Below are positions 45,962 to 58,685 of a DNA stretch of 64,000 bases, piece after piece; the stretch's first letter is position 1, and every line of letters begins with the position of its first letter. Under the pieces are notes generated by a model. That model ran no database searches. It worked only from the letters and a program-made list of their open reading frames with translations, and was not told the DNA's origin. A program made the translations under genes and the position numbers. Origin of the DNA: Melampsora larici-populina 98AG31 (taxonomy: Eukaryota > Basidiomycota > Pucciniomycetes > Pucciniales > Melampsoraceae); contig NW_006768846.1 of assembly GCF_000204055.1 (NCBI RefSeq), positions 186,001 through 250,000 on the forward strand, given 5' to 3'.

Positions 45962-47478
45962 AAGATTGGATCGATCGATACAAGAGTCATGTTTCTTTTC
46001 TTTACTCTCTCTCTCTCTCTCTCTTTTCCTCTCTTTTCCTCGCTTTTTCTTTTTTGACATCTACTTTGATTTTGATGAGTATCATCATTTTTACTTTTCT
46101 TTACTTAATTCTCATAAAGTCTTTTTTCACGTTTTTTTTGTGTATCGATCTCTTTTTTTTATAAAGTATGCAAATCGTTTTGTTAGTTTTTTTTTGCTTT
46201 CCTTTTGATTAACAAATTCAGAAATCATCTTTAGTTTGTTACTCGACGGCTTTTTCTTTTTCTTTCTTTCTTTCTTTTTGGTTTTTTAAAACTTATGTAG
46301 CTCATTTCTTTTTGGTCGGTGTTTTCTCATTTGATTGTAACTCTTCTCTTTTTTTATATGTATGTGTGTGTTGTGTCAGTTGTTTGGTTTGGCAGAAAAA
46401 AACGGTAGAAAAAAAGATTTGTGGTAGGGTTTTTATTTTATGAATGAATTATTTACAAGATAGCAAAAGCAAAAGCAAAAAAAAAATGAAATTATTTTGA
46501 ACATGATTTGAAGTTGTACCAGAAAGAAAAGAAAGGAAGTCATGAAAAAATGAAGTTGGTTTGTTTGTAAAATGTGTTTTTTCTTTCTTCTTTTTTGTAG
46601 TGGGTTTCTTTTTTTTAGTTTTTCTTTTTTTTATATTTTTATTGATTGATTTCTTAGTGCATATATAAATTTTATCTTGTTAAATAATTTGAGCTCAAAG
46701 TTTTTTTTTCTTTTTTTTTGGTAAGAAGTTTGAATTGTAAATGAATTGAATTGAAAGGTTTTGAAGGGTTGTCTTTTGTTTAGAAAACAAAACAATACTC
46801 AGGACTCCAAGAGTCGTGTTGATGGTGGTGACTCGTGAGAGGAGATAAGGTTAATCCAATTGAATTTTATGCAACAAAAGAATGATGTACCCATACACGG
46901 TGATCCATGATGCATGATAATCATGAGCTTTTGCCCTATTATATCTAAACTAAGCAAGCTCACTTCAAATTTATCTATTTATGTAAATCTTATATATTTC
47001 TTGAAGGGCGCTATTTGTGATTTTACTTGAATCAAGAGATGTTTTAGCCCTTGATCAAGGTTTGTTCATGGTGCTCCAAGTTGATATTATGAACTAGAAT
47101 ACGACGAAATCAAGGGAAAATCAAGAACATATCTAACTACGAATTTAAAGGATTTCCCAAAAGAATTGTATGGTGGAAAGAAAGCTGAAGATGCTTTAAT
47201 TAGAAGGATCAAGGGATCTGAGCATATAAGCAGGCATCAAGTGACTTGCAGAAAGATGTTGCTTAATATGGGAATGAGTTGTAGTATGGGATTACATATG
47301 TATGTAGAGTGTATGTGTGAATGTATTAACGCATGAAAAGTACGCCGAGAGCCGGTTTGGTGAAGAAGGAAATTGGATGAATGCTATTCTAACTTCATGA
47401 TCGAGCAAAACTGAATCTAATAAAAGAAAAGAAAAGAAAAGAAAAGAAAAGTAATCAAGAAATCAAGAAATCAAGAAA
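45962..47478. other. Intergenic, T-rich, with microsatellites
   Basis: A (TC)n run lies at about 46002-46022, and poly-T stretches to 46720 are probably 3'-UTR and spacer. An (AAAAG)n microsatellite at about 47418-47452 is followed by three ATCAAGAA-like repeats immediately upstream of the bHLH start codon. Confidence 0.6.
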
Positions 47479-50400
47479 ATGAGTCATCAAACTAGAACTT
47501 CAACTTCAACTTCAACTCAATCTCAATCACCATCATCAACTTCATTAGATTATTCTCAACCTCAATTAGATTTCATTTTAAACAATTTAACTTCTCATTC
47601 TCATTCTCAATACGATCATCATCATCAAAACATTATCATTTCTAATCAACAACAACAACAACAACAACAACTAAACTCTAATCTATTTCTTCAAGATCTT
47701 AATCATCACATCTTACCTCATCATTCATTTCCAACTTCAGATCATAATCAATCAACTTCAACACAACAACAACAACAACAACAAAACCCTTCAAAACAAC
47801 TTCAATCACTCATACCACAATACCTTCAATCGGATGATTATCTCAGAACTCACTTTCAATCAAATCATCACTCTTCTCAGAACAATCCAATCATCAACTC
47901 TTCTATACCATCTCAATCAAATCTACATTCTCATCCTATCTCAGAAAGCAAGCTAGAGGTGGATGCTATCAAAAAAGCACTTTCAGTTCTCTCTCCTGAT
48001 ACTCAACAAAACTTACTTTCTGTTCTCTTGGCTACTCAATCTTCTCAATCTAATCATCAACCTCAAAGAAATGATTCTATTAAACCTTCCAATCAACCCA
48101 CCGCCACCACATTACTTCAAGATCACCTTTTTCAACCCGATCGGCCTTTCAATCTACCTGCACCTTCCGATCACGAATCTCAATCTTCTCCTGCTGATGA
48201 ATGGAACTTGCCACATCGATCCTCACGTCTACTTCAACATGATCACTCTCAACCTACAAGTCCGGTCCTGTCTGATATGCAAACGAGCTCATTCCATTTA
48301 CCTAGAGACTCTAATGTGGTGAGTCTTCTCTCTTCTTAGCTCAAGATCTTATCACTCTTGACTCACCAATGTTGACTTTGCCCTTTTGCCATCTTTCAGA
48401 TCACACCACGTGTGTCACCCAGCTTGACACCTCTCTCTACATATTCAACTAGCTCACACCAAAGTAACTATCTCTCCGATGCAACCTCGATATGTTCTCA
48501 GGCTTCCTTTCCTTCTTCCTCTGCGCCTGTCGAGTTATTCTCACCTCTCACTAGTCCTGCTCTCAGGCCAGAAGGTTATCCGTGTACGACCTCTAATAGA
48601 TCTTCATCAAATCCTACAAACGTTCATCTCAACATGCCTACATTGATCAACCAGGCTGCTGCCTTGGGACTCTCTAGCCACCAATCTTTTCCAAGTGCAG
48701 ATCAGATCCTTTCAATGACTTCTCGCGCTGACAGGCATGATGGATTTGTCATGGGAGCCCCGCCTCGTCCATCTAATCAACAGCCGACGTCTTACTCTCA
48801 ACAAATTCATAACCAAGGAACTATTCCTTCGAACCATCATGTTCATCAAGCCTTGTCCGATTCGACTTATACCTCTCCTTATCTAACGGCCGATACTACT
48901 GCCATTGGTAATATCACAAGTAGTCCTGTCATCCATGCTACTACGAGCTCAACAAGATCAGTCTCTGGAAAGCAAAGGGCTCCACGCACCCTCAAAAGTC
49001 GACCTACTCCTCATCCGCAGAACAAACCGAAATCAATGTCAACTGATGAAGGGCCTAATCGATCCAAACGAGCCAAGAGCGTTACCTCTGGTTCGGTAGC
49101 TAGTAGTCCAGTGATCAATCCGAAGCACTCCATGAGCTTAACCAATACACCGCTATGTTTCGGATCTAATTTCAATGGCTTTCCAATGGGTTCTAATAAT
49201 CTTCTAGGAGACTCGCCTAGTCCAGTTGATCTGATGGCCACCAATGAGATAGAAAGCACTTCGATCCCACCTACGAATGCTACAAAGCCTGGAACAGCTC
49301 TTCCTCCAGCTACGATGTCTGGAATGTTGAGTTTATCAAATAATACGAATAAACGTCTTCGACCGCTCACACCAGCTGGGATCATGAATCTTGGACACAA
49401 CACGACCACTTCAACGAATCAGAAGAGAGGATCTAATGAGTCTTCTAAGATGGACTTGGATCCCACGAGATCAAGTGTTCAAACCACTGAGAGGATGGAT
49501 ACTGATCTTGGATCACTTTCTCAACACACTATGATCTCTTCACCAATCCAAACTAGGTTCGATCAATATCCAACACAGGCTACGACAAATGGGAATGGGC
49601 CGATTGACTATACCAAATCGTTTAATATGTTGGATGTACCTAGTGGTTAGTCTTCTGTTTCTGCTAAAATATATAATCTGACTAACGATGTGATTCTCAG
49701 CAGTACATCCGGTAGAAAACAGTAATTTACCCAGCGGTTCAAATGATCCAAGATCTCAGGCAGGACTTCCAAATGGTACGACTACGACAACAAAACTCAA
49801 TAAAGATGTAGATGAGCATAAGAAGAAAAATCAAACAGGAGGACTAAAGAGAGCCTCTTCAAGTTCAACCACAAACTTATCACTCTTACCACCCGAGAAT
49901 CGTCGAAGTTCACATAAGATAGCCGAGCAAAGACGACGAGATAGTTTAAAGATGTGTTTTGAGGATTTAAGACAGATCTTACCACCGATTCATTGGTCAG
50001 AAGATGAAGATCAAGTACGTAGACCAGGAGAAGGGAATGTAGGAGGACAAAGAAACCAAACTAGTTTTGATCCTAATCATCCCAATAAAGGGATCAGTAA
50101 GGTAGCCTTATTGAGAAGATCTAATGAATATATTTTAACACTTCATCAAAGATTGAATCGAAGAGATGAGATGATTAAGATGATGATGGAACGGATTCGA
50201 AAGATTGGAGAAGGAGAAAGTGGTGGTGCTAGTGGTGGTACGACGACGACGTTTGGATTGATTGAAGAAGGATTAAGATTGATCGAATTGGAAAAGATTG
50301 AAGATGAAGAAAGAAGAAGGAAAGTGATGGAAATGAATTGTGGCGAAGAGATGATGGCTCATCATCAGGCTCATGATCAGGATGATGAACAACAACAAGA

Positions 50401-50566
50401 AGAAGAAGGAAAAGAAAAGAAAGATTTAGATGGTTTGATGATCAATAAGAAGGAACAGGTTAATGGGAATCAAAAGAATGGAAATCGTCAAAAGAAGAAT
50501 GAGCTTGGAAAACCGATGAAGAAGAAACCTAATAGTAAAACTTTGAATGATGAAATTGTCCTTTAA
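47479..50566 (+). CDS. Large bHLH transcription factor
   Basis: Exons 47479-48318, 48400-49645 and 49701-50566 join in phase to 983 aa. The first ~700 residues are Ser/Gln/Asn/Pro-rich, with two polyglutamine tracts near residues 55-62 and 96-102. A nuclear-type basic cluster precedes the bHLH domain at about 805-890. Its basic region and helix 1 are NRRSSHKIAEQRRRDSLKMC and FEDLRQILP. A loop of about 40 residues follows, then helix 2 GISKVALLRRSNEYILTLHQ. The C-terminus is Lys/Glu-rich. The basic region fits E-box binding; Ino4/Myc-like fungal regulators are the nearest type. The long loop is notable. The acceptor of intron 2 is CAGCAG, so two products one residue apart are possible. Confidence 0.9.
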
Positions 50567-51092
50567 ACAAAACCGTTTCTTGATCATGATGTCTTTTTGG
50601 GATTGATGAGATTTTTTTTGGGATGATCTATTTTATGATATGTGTAGATGAATCCGAAAAAATAGGTTTAATGATTTTTTTTTCACTTTTTTTGGGTAGA
50701 TGATTTTTTTCTTCTTCTTGATGATTGTTTGTGTAAGGTTAGTATGTAGAGAAATGTATTGATTTTTTTTGGGAGTGTTTGTTGTTTTTTTCAAAACATT
50801 TGATGAATCATTATGAATCATCATGAATCTTATTATTTTTATAGATACCTAAACTTTAGGGTTGTATGAAGTATGATAGATAAACCTATTTTTAAATAAC
50901 ATTAAACTAAATCAAATTACAAAATCTAAATCTCTTTTCTTTCTCTTTTTTTTTCTACTTTATGATTTTGGTTTTTCTTTTTGGATGAGTGGGGATTATT
51001 TCTGGTTATGGGTCTGTGTAGGGGGGTTTGTGTTTTTTTTTCGAGGAAATTGTAGCTTTTTTGTATTTGTTTTGGTGGATCATGGTCATTAC
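50567..51092. other. Intergenic, T-rich
   Basis: Poly-T and GT-rich sequence, probably 3' flank of the bHLH gene. Bases 51093-51095 (TAT) are the left target copy of the next element. Confidence 0.5.
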
Positions 51093-51233
51093 TATAGTGG
51101 CTCTCAAACCTGCCCCAGTTAAAAAAAACCCGGTTGCCCCAGTTGATTTTTACACTGGGTCAACCGGGTACATGTAAATAAAAAACCTTTGTCCAGATTT
51201 CAGATGTGCAAGCAGCATACAACAACCAGCCAG

Positions 51234-52954
51234 ATGCCTCCCAAACCCAAAGCCGCAACTTCTCAATCGCCCCACAATTCTTCCCACATACACCCAAACT
51301 TACTGGCCAATTCTACTTCACCCTCGCCGAATACCGTTATATCGCCGAACGCAAGTATCTCCACTCTCACACCAACTTCGGCAAACGGAAGTCCAGGCCT
51401 TTCGCCCTCTGTATCGATATCAAGTACCGACTTGATTCGTTTAGGTCATGTTTTGACTACAACTGGCCTTTCTGGTACTTTAACCCCAAGTCAGAATCTG
51501 TTGGCCCTCCCAAACTCGACCCCGCCATCACTCCTTACCTTGAATTCACCTTCTCTCAATCTTGGTTCTCAAGAAACATCAGCACCATCCTTAAATACCA
51601 CGATGGACGAAAGGACCTCGTCTTCAGTTCCTGCCAAACGATCAAGAGGAAGACCAAAGAAATCAGAAACACAATCAAAACTGAAAGAAGCTGAAATTGA
51701 CCTTGACGATAAGACAAGTCAGGCTTCGTGGTTTGAAAAACAAAGTGACGGCTACTCCGACATGGATATCATCGCTCTGTGGTGTTCTGATGAAGCTAAC
51801 TTCAACCGTTGGCGAAATCGATTCCCCAGCAAGAGAGCAGTGGCTGGAATCATCGCTGCTCACTTGAAAGAGATGAATCATCGGGAGAGACCGGCAAAGG
51901 AAGTTGAAAAGAAGGTATGTAGTTGTGATCTTCTACTTTTTAAACATCAGCTGTTGACATAAAGTAACTTACTGTAGGTGCGAATCATCGAGGAGAAATT
52001 CAAGGAGGCACAATCAAAATTTGATTCAACTGGTCAAGGTGTTCTAGACCGCGAAGATTGGGTCATACAGCTGGAAGAAATGAATGCGGTTTCGGTTGAT
52101 CATGATAGTGAGGGAGGAAAATTGATAACACGTAACATTTATCAAACTGGGAAGATACGGAACCGCAAGGGCAATGATGGCGCCAGTCCTATAGGTATGT
52201 ACATTATTTCTTCTTCAAAGTTCTTCATCAAACTGATCAAAGTTCATCTTTTAAGAGCAAGCTTTGTCAATATGTCCTTGGTATTGCATCCTGGAACCAG
52301 TAATGCTCACGCGACCCAACGTAGTACCAGAATCGACTCGCGATTCCTTAGGGAATAGTTCTTTCAGTGATCTAGCCTCGGATTTGAACGTGAATCGTGG
52401 TAGGAACTTCGATATTGGTGATGAAAGTTTGAAAGATGAAGAATTAGAAGAATTAGATAATGACAGCTTGGCAGAAGGCCATCAAGATGGCCAAGCGTCA
52501 CAGTCCTCTCAAAGATCATCCAAAAGTAAGTGTGTTTAATTCGTATTTTCAGATCTTGAATTGACCTATTTTCACTTTAATAGAAGCACGAATGGATTCT
52601 AAGAACTCAATCAAGAATAGCCCCCGCGACCATTTGGGGTTACAAACCCTCATGGGTGAATTCTTACCGTCCAAAACCGAAAGAGCCCGCATTGCCCAAC
52701 GCGAAAATAAAAAGGATGAAAGTCAGCTTAAGTTAAACGGCCAGATTGCAAATGCTATTACTCAAATGTCTGCGAACCGTAAGGATGATCTTCAACTCAA
52801 ACGCGAACAACTTAGAGCGGAACTGGCTACAAAATTGATGGACCAAGGTATGAACTTCGATGAGGCCTTCCAAAAATCACTTTTGATGTATCCAGATCGA
52901 ACAGGACCAATCGAAGGAAACTCACTAGATCATGATTTGGAGGACTCAGAATAA
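51234..52954 (+). CDS. Harbinger partner protein with AT-hook (497 aa)
   Basis: Exons 51234-51914, 51978-52194, 52301-52525 and 52584-52954 join in phase; an alternative ATG at 51204 adds ten residues. The first ~150 residues are Ser/Thr/Pro/Asn-rich. An AT-hook-like KRSRGRPKKSE is followed by a compact Myb/SANT-like domain: YSDMDIIALWCSDEANFNRW, RNRFPSKRAVAGIIAAHLKE and IIEEKFKEAQSKF. Then come an acidic Ser/Asp/Glu segment and a coiled-coil-like end (RIAQRENKKDESQLKLNGQI). It is the presumed DNA-binding partner of the transposase encoded convergently on the same element. Confidence 0.85.
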
Positions 52955-53060
52955 GGATTGTCTGACTAACCCATATCAAATTAGACTCTTACAAATATCT
53001 TATTATCAAATTTCTTCATCTTTGTGGTTAGTTCTTCTTTATGATCAGATTGAACCAAAT

Positions 53061-53339
53061 TTCAAGCGACTATGTCCAATTCTTTTTTCATTACTGTTTT
53101 TCTCTCAAAATCCAAAGTATTTAGTGATTAAAAACTTTTATTCACTATTTTCAAATACCTAAAAAATCTTTCTTTAAAAACAATTTGATCTCTTTATGAT
53201 TTCAAGGCACTATGTCAAATTCTTTTTTCATTACTGTTTTTCTCTCAAAATCCAAAGTATTTAGTGATTAAAAACTTTTATTCACTATTTCTAAATACCC
53301 AAAAAATGTTTCTTTAAAAAAAGTTTGATCTCTTTATGG
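53061..53339. repeat. Tandem duplication, 2 x about 140 bp
   Basis: Units 53061-53200 and 53201-53339 are nearly identical (first bases TTCAAGCGACTATGTCCAAT and TTCAAGGCACTATGTCAAAT). They lie in the AT-rich spacer between the two convergent Harbinger genes. Confidence 0.9.
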
Positions 53340-53627
53340 ACAGTTTTTATCTTGATGAATAGATAAAAACTTATTTGAGATAACTGAAATAACAAAAGTG
53401 CAAGTTTTTTTCATTCCAAAATCTCCCAAAACTTGTGAAATCAGATACATTTTTTTCATCAAAAGGTTGACATAGTGAGCTTCCATTAGATCAAAAACAA
53501 ACAGAGAGAGCTACAACTAAATAATTTCAAAGGCAGAAAGTTATTAGTGAGGTCATTTGAAAAAAAAAAGAAACAAACGATAAAACCAGTCAATCAAAAG
53601 AAAGAGACACAGGTTTGAATTCAAAGT

Positions 53628-55227
53628 TTATGTCAAATCATTTGAGATAAAATCTTGAAATAGCTGTTCTCGTCTTTGTAATGATAATCGTGAGTTCCCC
53701 AAAGATGCTATGCGCTCATCGTCGTTACTAGGTATCGGTTCCCGATGCATTTGCCAGTTGTTGTCTTCAAAGGTTGAGTTGTCGCCTCGAATATGCATGA
53801 AGTTGTGAATTACACAGCATGCTGAAAGCCAGGCAGATGCTCGGCTCGCGCTTTTCCTGTTCTTGATGAGGAGGCGAGACTCTTTGACAGATTGAGTTCG
53901 ACCTTTCAACATTCCGTTAGTGTGTTCTGAAACAATTCGTTCAATACTCAAAGCGTTATTGAACCTTCTATGTGCCCGGTCAAGTTCACCATTCCTTGGA
54001 CTCTTGAAAGCCGGTACTATTCGTTTGGAGGAACTATAACCCGAGTCAGCGATGATGTACTCGCCCTCACTAAAAAAGTCTTCTATATGCTTAAAAAACT
54101 TGATTCATTTGGAATCAGCAGATATTAAAATGTACATATTATAACAAATGACTTACCTCAGTCGATTTCAGGACACGTTGGTCATGCGCTGATCCGCACC
54201 ACCCATGATGAGCGTAAATAATTCGCTTCCGATGATCACATATGATCAATGAATTGAGTGCATAGAATGACTTTCGACAGTAGTAGTCCTCAGGGTTCTT
54301 CTGAGGAGCGTATGTGAGTGGAATCAGGGTTCCATCAATGAAACCAACACAATCTTGGAAGAATGAATTTTGACCAATTTCCGTCTTGATAATCTTTCGT
54401 TCTTCAGGTGAAGGCCATTTGATGTATTTCGCTTCAAGTTCTACTAATGCCAAGATACAACGGTTTGTATAGTTGTCCACACTCCCCTCTAAACCATGAA
54501 TCAGAAACCTCTACTTAAACAAATCAAGATGAAGGAAATATAATCACCAGCCATTGAGAAAAGTTTGGCAATTATCGGACCTTGACCACCATTTCCAGAA
54601 AGGCCAAAGTTAGCCAGCGCAACCAAGAGCTGCCATTGAACTAGAGCTTGAGGGTAGTTTGAGTTGTTGTGGAAAACCGGGTTTCCAGAGATCTCGTGTG
54701 CAAGAGCCACAAAACTTTCCTTGGACATTCGGGCCTATGGGAGTAGAACAAACATACAAGCATACATTTTTCAGTAATTCAGGACCTGAACCAAGGAAGT
54801 GAATGCGACTTACAACAATACCCCATGTCCGATCACCTTCGTTGAACCATTCATCGAAACACTCTTGCTTTTTACTTCGGCGTGAAAGACGTCCAATTCG
54901 AGGTACCAAATATCGATTGGTGTGAACACGATGTATACCGTAAGCCAGAATGGCTACCATCGATTCGTCTTCCAAACGTTGACGCTTGCGAGAGGTACGT
55001 AAAGTATCGGAAGCCGCCATACTTGATAGGAAAAGTTGAGATGCAAGTATGAGGAGGTCATCGGTGGAGTCAAGCTGATCTAAGATAATAACAGCTGCCA
55101 TGATTGCCGCGAAGTCGCTAGGAGTTGTGCGTGAGTCGTTGTTATGGTTGGCCAGTGAGGCGACCTGAAGGGCCAAAAAGACCTTCATGTAGGCCAGCGC
55201 GTCGCTACGGCGGGTTGACTGTGGCAT
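53628..55227 (-). CDS. Harbinger transposase, DDE triad intact (467 aa)
   Basis: Exons 54814-55227, 54548-54734, 54157-54488 and 53628-54098 join in phase. The first exon is helical and basic with a KRQR motif. A helix-turn-helix-like region follows (LVQWQLLVALANFGLSGNGG). The DDE_4 nuclease domain shows D1 in CVGFIDGTLIPL, then YCRKSFYALNSLIICDHRKR and HGWCGSAHDQRVL, D2 in YIIADSGYSSSKRIVPAFK, and E in IERIVSEHTNGMLKGR. A conserved AWLSACCVIHNF block follows. No stops or frame breaks were seen, unlike the copy at 14723-16019. Confidence 0.93.
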
Positions 55228-55397
55228 TTGAAGAGAGGAAAAGGGCGTGAGATGTGGAGTTGGGTCGAGGAAGTGGGTATTTGGGTCTGAAACCTGAACC
55301 CTTGACCCAGTAGACCCGGTTACCCTCGGTTACCGCCAAAGAATTAACTGGGGCAACCGGGTTTTTTTTAACTGGGGCAGGTTTGAGAGCCACTTAT

Positions 55398-55894
55398 CAC
55401 CATGGTTGAAACTTGAAACTTGGGAGATAGAATATGATCAGAGATATGCTGAATATCCGGTCACCGGTTTAAGTACAAGTCTACACTTGATGTTAAGTAG
55501 AAGGGCCGAGTGCTGCACTGCTGGTGTACCGATGCTCGGGTTTTATTTAAGCAATGGGACAGAGTTCATAAGTTGAAGATCAAAGCAGAACAAACAAGCG
55601 AATGGCAAACTCAAACAGAAACAATCGAATGATTATCAGATAGATCCTTATCAATCAAATCAAATCACATCTAGTCAAGAAATCAATTTCATCATCAAAA
55701 GACTAAACTGGTCAAGACCTTCACATCCTACCACTCCACTCAAATTCACACCTTAAAACTCTATCATCACCATCCTCTCATCCTCAACACCTCCTCAACC
55801 AAACCACACGAACCTACATCATCAGCAACAACCCCTTCATCCGACATTTCAGCTATATCCAATCTCAAACAATCTTATCAATTAACCTAATATC
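55398..55894. other. Intergenic, VPS24 promoter region
   Basis: A-rich and TC-rich sequence upstream of the VPS24 start. No gene recognised. Confidence 0.5.
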
Positions 55895-57019
55895 ATGGAG
55901 GTTAGTCAACAGAAATCAATTTCTCATGAAATTCACAAAAACTAATCCCATTTTTAAATATCAACGAATTCCAAACCACGAAACCTCAAAACCTCAAAAT
56001 AGTCAGTAAATCGATTCATATACGGACCCAGTTCAGAAGAAAAAGTAAAAAAATGGCAAACTAAAATTAAATCAGAAGAAAGACAAATCGAAAGAGAAAT
56101 CAAATCGATTGAAAATGCAGAAAAGAAAGTAAAATTAAATTTAAAATCATTAGCTAAAAATAATGATTTAAAGAATTGTAAACTGTTGGCTAAAGAGATT
56201 CTTAGAAGTCAGAAACAGAAAGATAGGTTGTTTACTTCTAAGGCTAGACTTAATTCGATTCGTATGCAACTTCAACATCAACTTGGTTTGTGATTTTCCT
56301 TTTCTTCATTCATTCGTCTTTTTTTCCTGATCCTTTTTTTGGGTTTTGGTTTGATGAATTGATCTTTTACTTTTTTTTTGGCGGGGGTGGGGGGTAATAG
56401 CTACACTTAAGATTACTGGAACTTTACAGAAATCAACGGAGATTATGAAATTATCTAACTCGTTGATGAAATTACCAGAACTAAATAAAACGATGCAAGA
56501 GATGTCAAAAGAAATGATGAAAGTAAGTCACCTTCCCTCACCCCAACAAAAACAAGAACAAAGAAAACCTTGAATTAAACATTTAACCAATCATTTCAAA
56601 ACCTTTGAATGGTTTTGTTTTTGTTTTAGGCTGGGATTATGTCAGAAATGGTAGAAGATGCTATAGATACATTAGATGAAGATGAAGAAGAATTAGAAGA
56701 AGAAGCCGAAATGGAAGTTGAGAATGTATTATTCCAAATCACAGATGGAAAATTAGGACAAATGGGAACCTTGACTGGAGGAAAATTACCAGTTCAGTAT
56801 TTCTTTCCTTTTTTTATATCATATATCCTTCTTTCCTTTTCCTTTTTTTTTTTCTTTTCTCTTTCTGGTTTGATTTTCCCATTAACTGTTGATTTGTTTT
56901 TTTACTTCAATTTTTTTACTTTTCTTTGTTAGACAAAACAGGGAGAAAGTTTACAAGAAGATGATTTAGAAGATATTGAAAAGATGCAAGCACAACTTAA
57001 TGGTCTTTTACAAAGTTAA
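55895..57019 (+). CDS. VPS24: Vps24/CHMP3, ESCRT-III subunit
   Basis: Exons 55895-55900 (only ATG GAG), 56003-56285, 56401-56522, 56630-56791 and 56933-57019 give 219 aa, the usual Vps24 size. The start MESVNRFIYGPSSEEKVKKW is typical. A basic helical core follows (KLLAKEILRSQKQKDRL, ATLKITGTLQKSTEIMKL, KAGIMSEMVEDAIDTLDEDE). The acidic C-terminal part ends in a MIM1-like helix, DIEKMQAQLNGLLQ, for Vps4 binding. Vps24 caps ESCRT-III spirals on endosomes during multivesicular body formation. The last intron (56792-56932) is the least certain join. Confidence 0.95.
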
Positions 57020-58685
57020 TCACATACCTAAAAAGAAACATCTTATAGGTTTTCTTTGATGTTTTTTTTTTTCATTTATTCATTTTTGTCATCTTTGTTT
57101 TCTATCAATAGGTTTTTTTGTTGTTGTTTTACTATATTTTTGCTTCTCTTGTTTATCAATATCAATATCAATATCAATTTCATTCAAATTTTCATACATG
57201 GTTTTCAACCCTTGAGAGATAAGTGAAGGCAGGGGTGGGAAGGATGGATGAGTTGTATGGTTTTTAAGAAGATGGTTTTCCAGGAATCTCTATCTTCTTA
57301 CAATTTCAACTTGCTAAGGGAAAATCATATTTTGACTTCGAATTACATATCACTTCTGAACCAAGAAAGATATTCAAAACTTGCACATTAAGAAGTAATT
57401 TGATGGTATCAAAATTATGGAAATGAGCCCTTGCTTTGCTTGGCTTCTTTTTTCAAAGGGGTATGACAAGAACTAACTGTATGTAAGAGCTCCCAAGATT
57501 TATCAACCATGCAGCCATTCCAAGCACAAATGAAAGCTTCAAGATTTACAAGGTATTGAAAGCTCAGTTCAAAAGGCTTTATCTAGAGACTTTGATAGAT
57601 CATGAGATTAGTTATCTAATTGAATATCTACAGATGACACTTTTCTGGCTTAAATCCTCTTTCTTTCAAGAGTTTGTCTGGTAATTGTACTATTTCTTTA
57701 ATGGTAAAATACACACTGTTCAGCACCCTGCACCGATGAAAACTTTTTTCAGTGTTGATCATCGTGTAAGATGTAATGTTGAGATCTTTGAGGTTCAGAA
57801 AAGAAAGAGGTTCTATTGAAATATATGGTGATAGTAATCCAATCATGTTACTGAGATATTTTTCAAAATTGAGTCAAAATACATCACAATTCAAATCTTG
57901 AAGAAGAATCTTTGCTCATTGGTATGAATTCCAATAATCATCACTCACAACTTTTCCAAATGGACAAGACTGTATGATTTTCAAGTGGCACAAATACTTT
58001 GATTGGATAAAGCCAACAGTATTAGGGCCAAGCAACATACTTACTTACATTGCTTACTGGTCAACAAAATTGGGGTGGAAAACACATGAAATTAAAGTAT
58101 TACTGAAAATGTATTGTCTGACCCAAGAGAACAATTTACATAAAACTCACTGTCAATGTCCAAGCAAGGTGCTTTTAAGCACATCCACTTCACAACCAAC
58201 TTGAATTCTGTCTATTTCAAATTCTACAGAGAATATGGATGTAGAGGAATTTGCAGACTCATCTTCAGTCATGCATTGAGGTATATTCAAAGCACAGACT
58301 TACAGGATTCACTAGATGTCATCCTTGATATACCTTTCAATTCCTTTCCTAGTAGCCAAGATTTTCATTCAAGTATGACCAGTGGCTCCACGTCTTTCTC
58401 CTGAACATCATAGAATGTACGGTTTCAAACGGTGGTGTCTCAAATGTCTTCCAGCCAAAAATAAGAGAATAATGATTATAGACAAACTTAGCCTGAATCA
58501 GACTGGACACACATGTCCTTACAGAAGCGACTCTTATATACAACAATGCTCATGACTTTTGTCCACTTTTTGTTCTCTGGCTAACCAAACTTACTTACCT
58601 GTCCGTCTAAGAGTCTCCTGAAATCGAAGTGATAAATGATCTTCTTCCAAATGCTACAACAAATACCCATCCATTCCTTCACTGA
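57020..58685. other. Intergenic, no gene recognised
   Basis: 3' flanks of VPS24 (+) and ABP1 (-). Short frames at 57628-58546 show no recognised motif. A small ATCAATATCAATATCAATATCA repeat region lies near 57150-57180. Confidence 0.45.

Larger units (their letters stand above)
51096..55394. mobile_element. Second PIF/Harbinger transposon, apparently intact (4299 bp)
   Basis: Terminal inverted repeats of 49 bp (AGTGGCTCTCAAACCTGCCC...) look perfect. Flanking 3-bp copies TAT lie at 51093-51095 and 55395-55397. Subterminal AACCCGGTT/AACCGGGT motifs recur at both ends. Two convergent intact genes lie inside: an AT-hook protein (+) and a DDE transposase (-). Perfect ends and open frames suggest recent activity. 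TAT differs from the usual TWA target of the superfamily, though the boundary could be read one base differently. Confidence 0.9.

Noticed and set aside
48905..49409. Frames inside the bHLH gene on both strands
   Set aside because: They overlap a long, well supported exon and contain no motifs.
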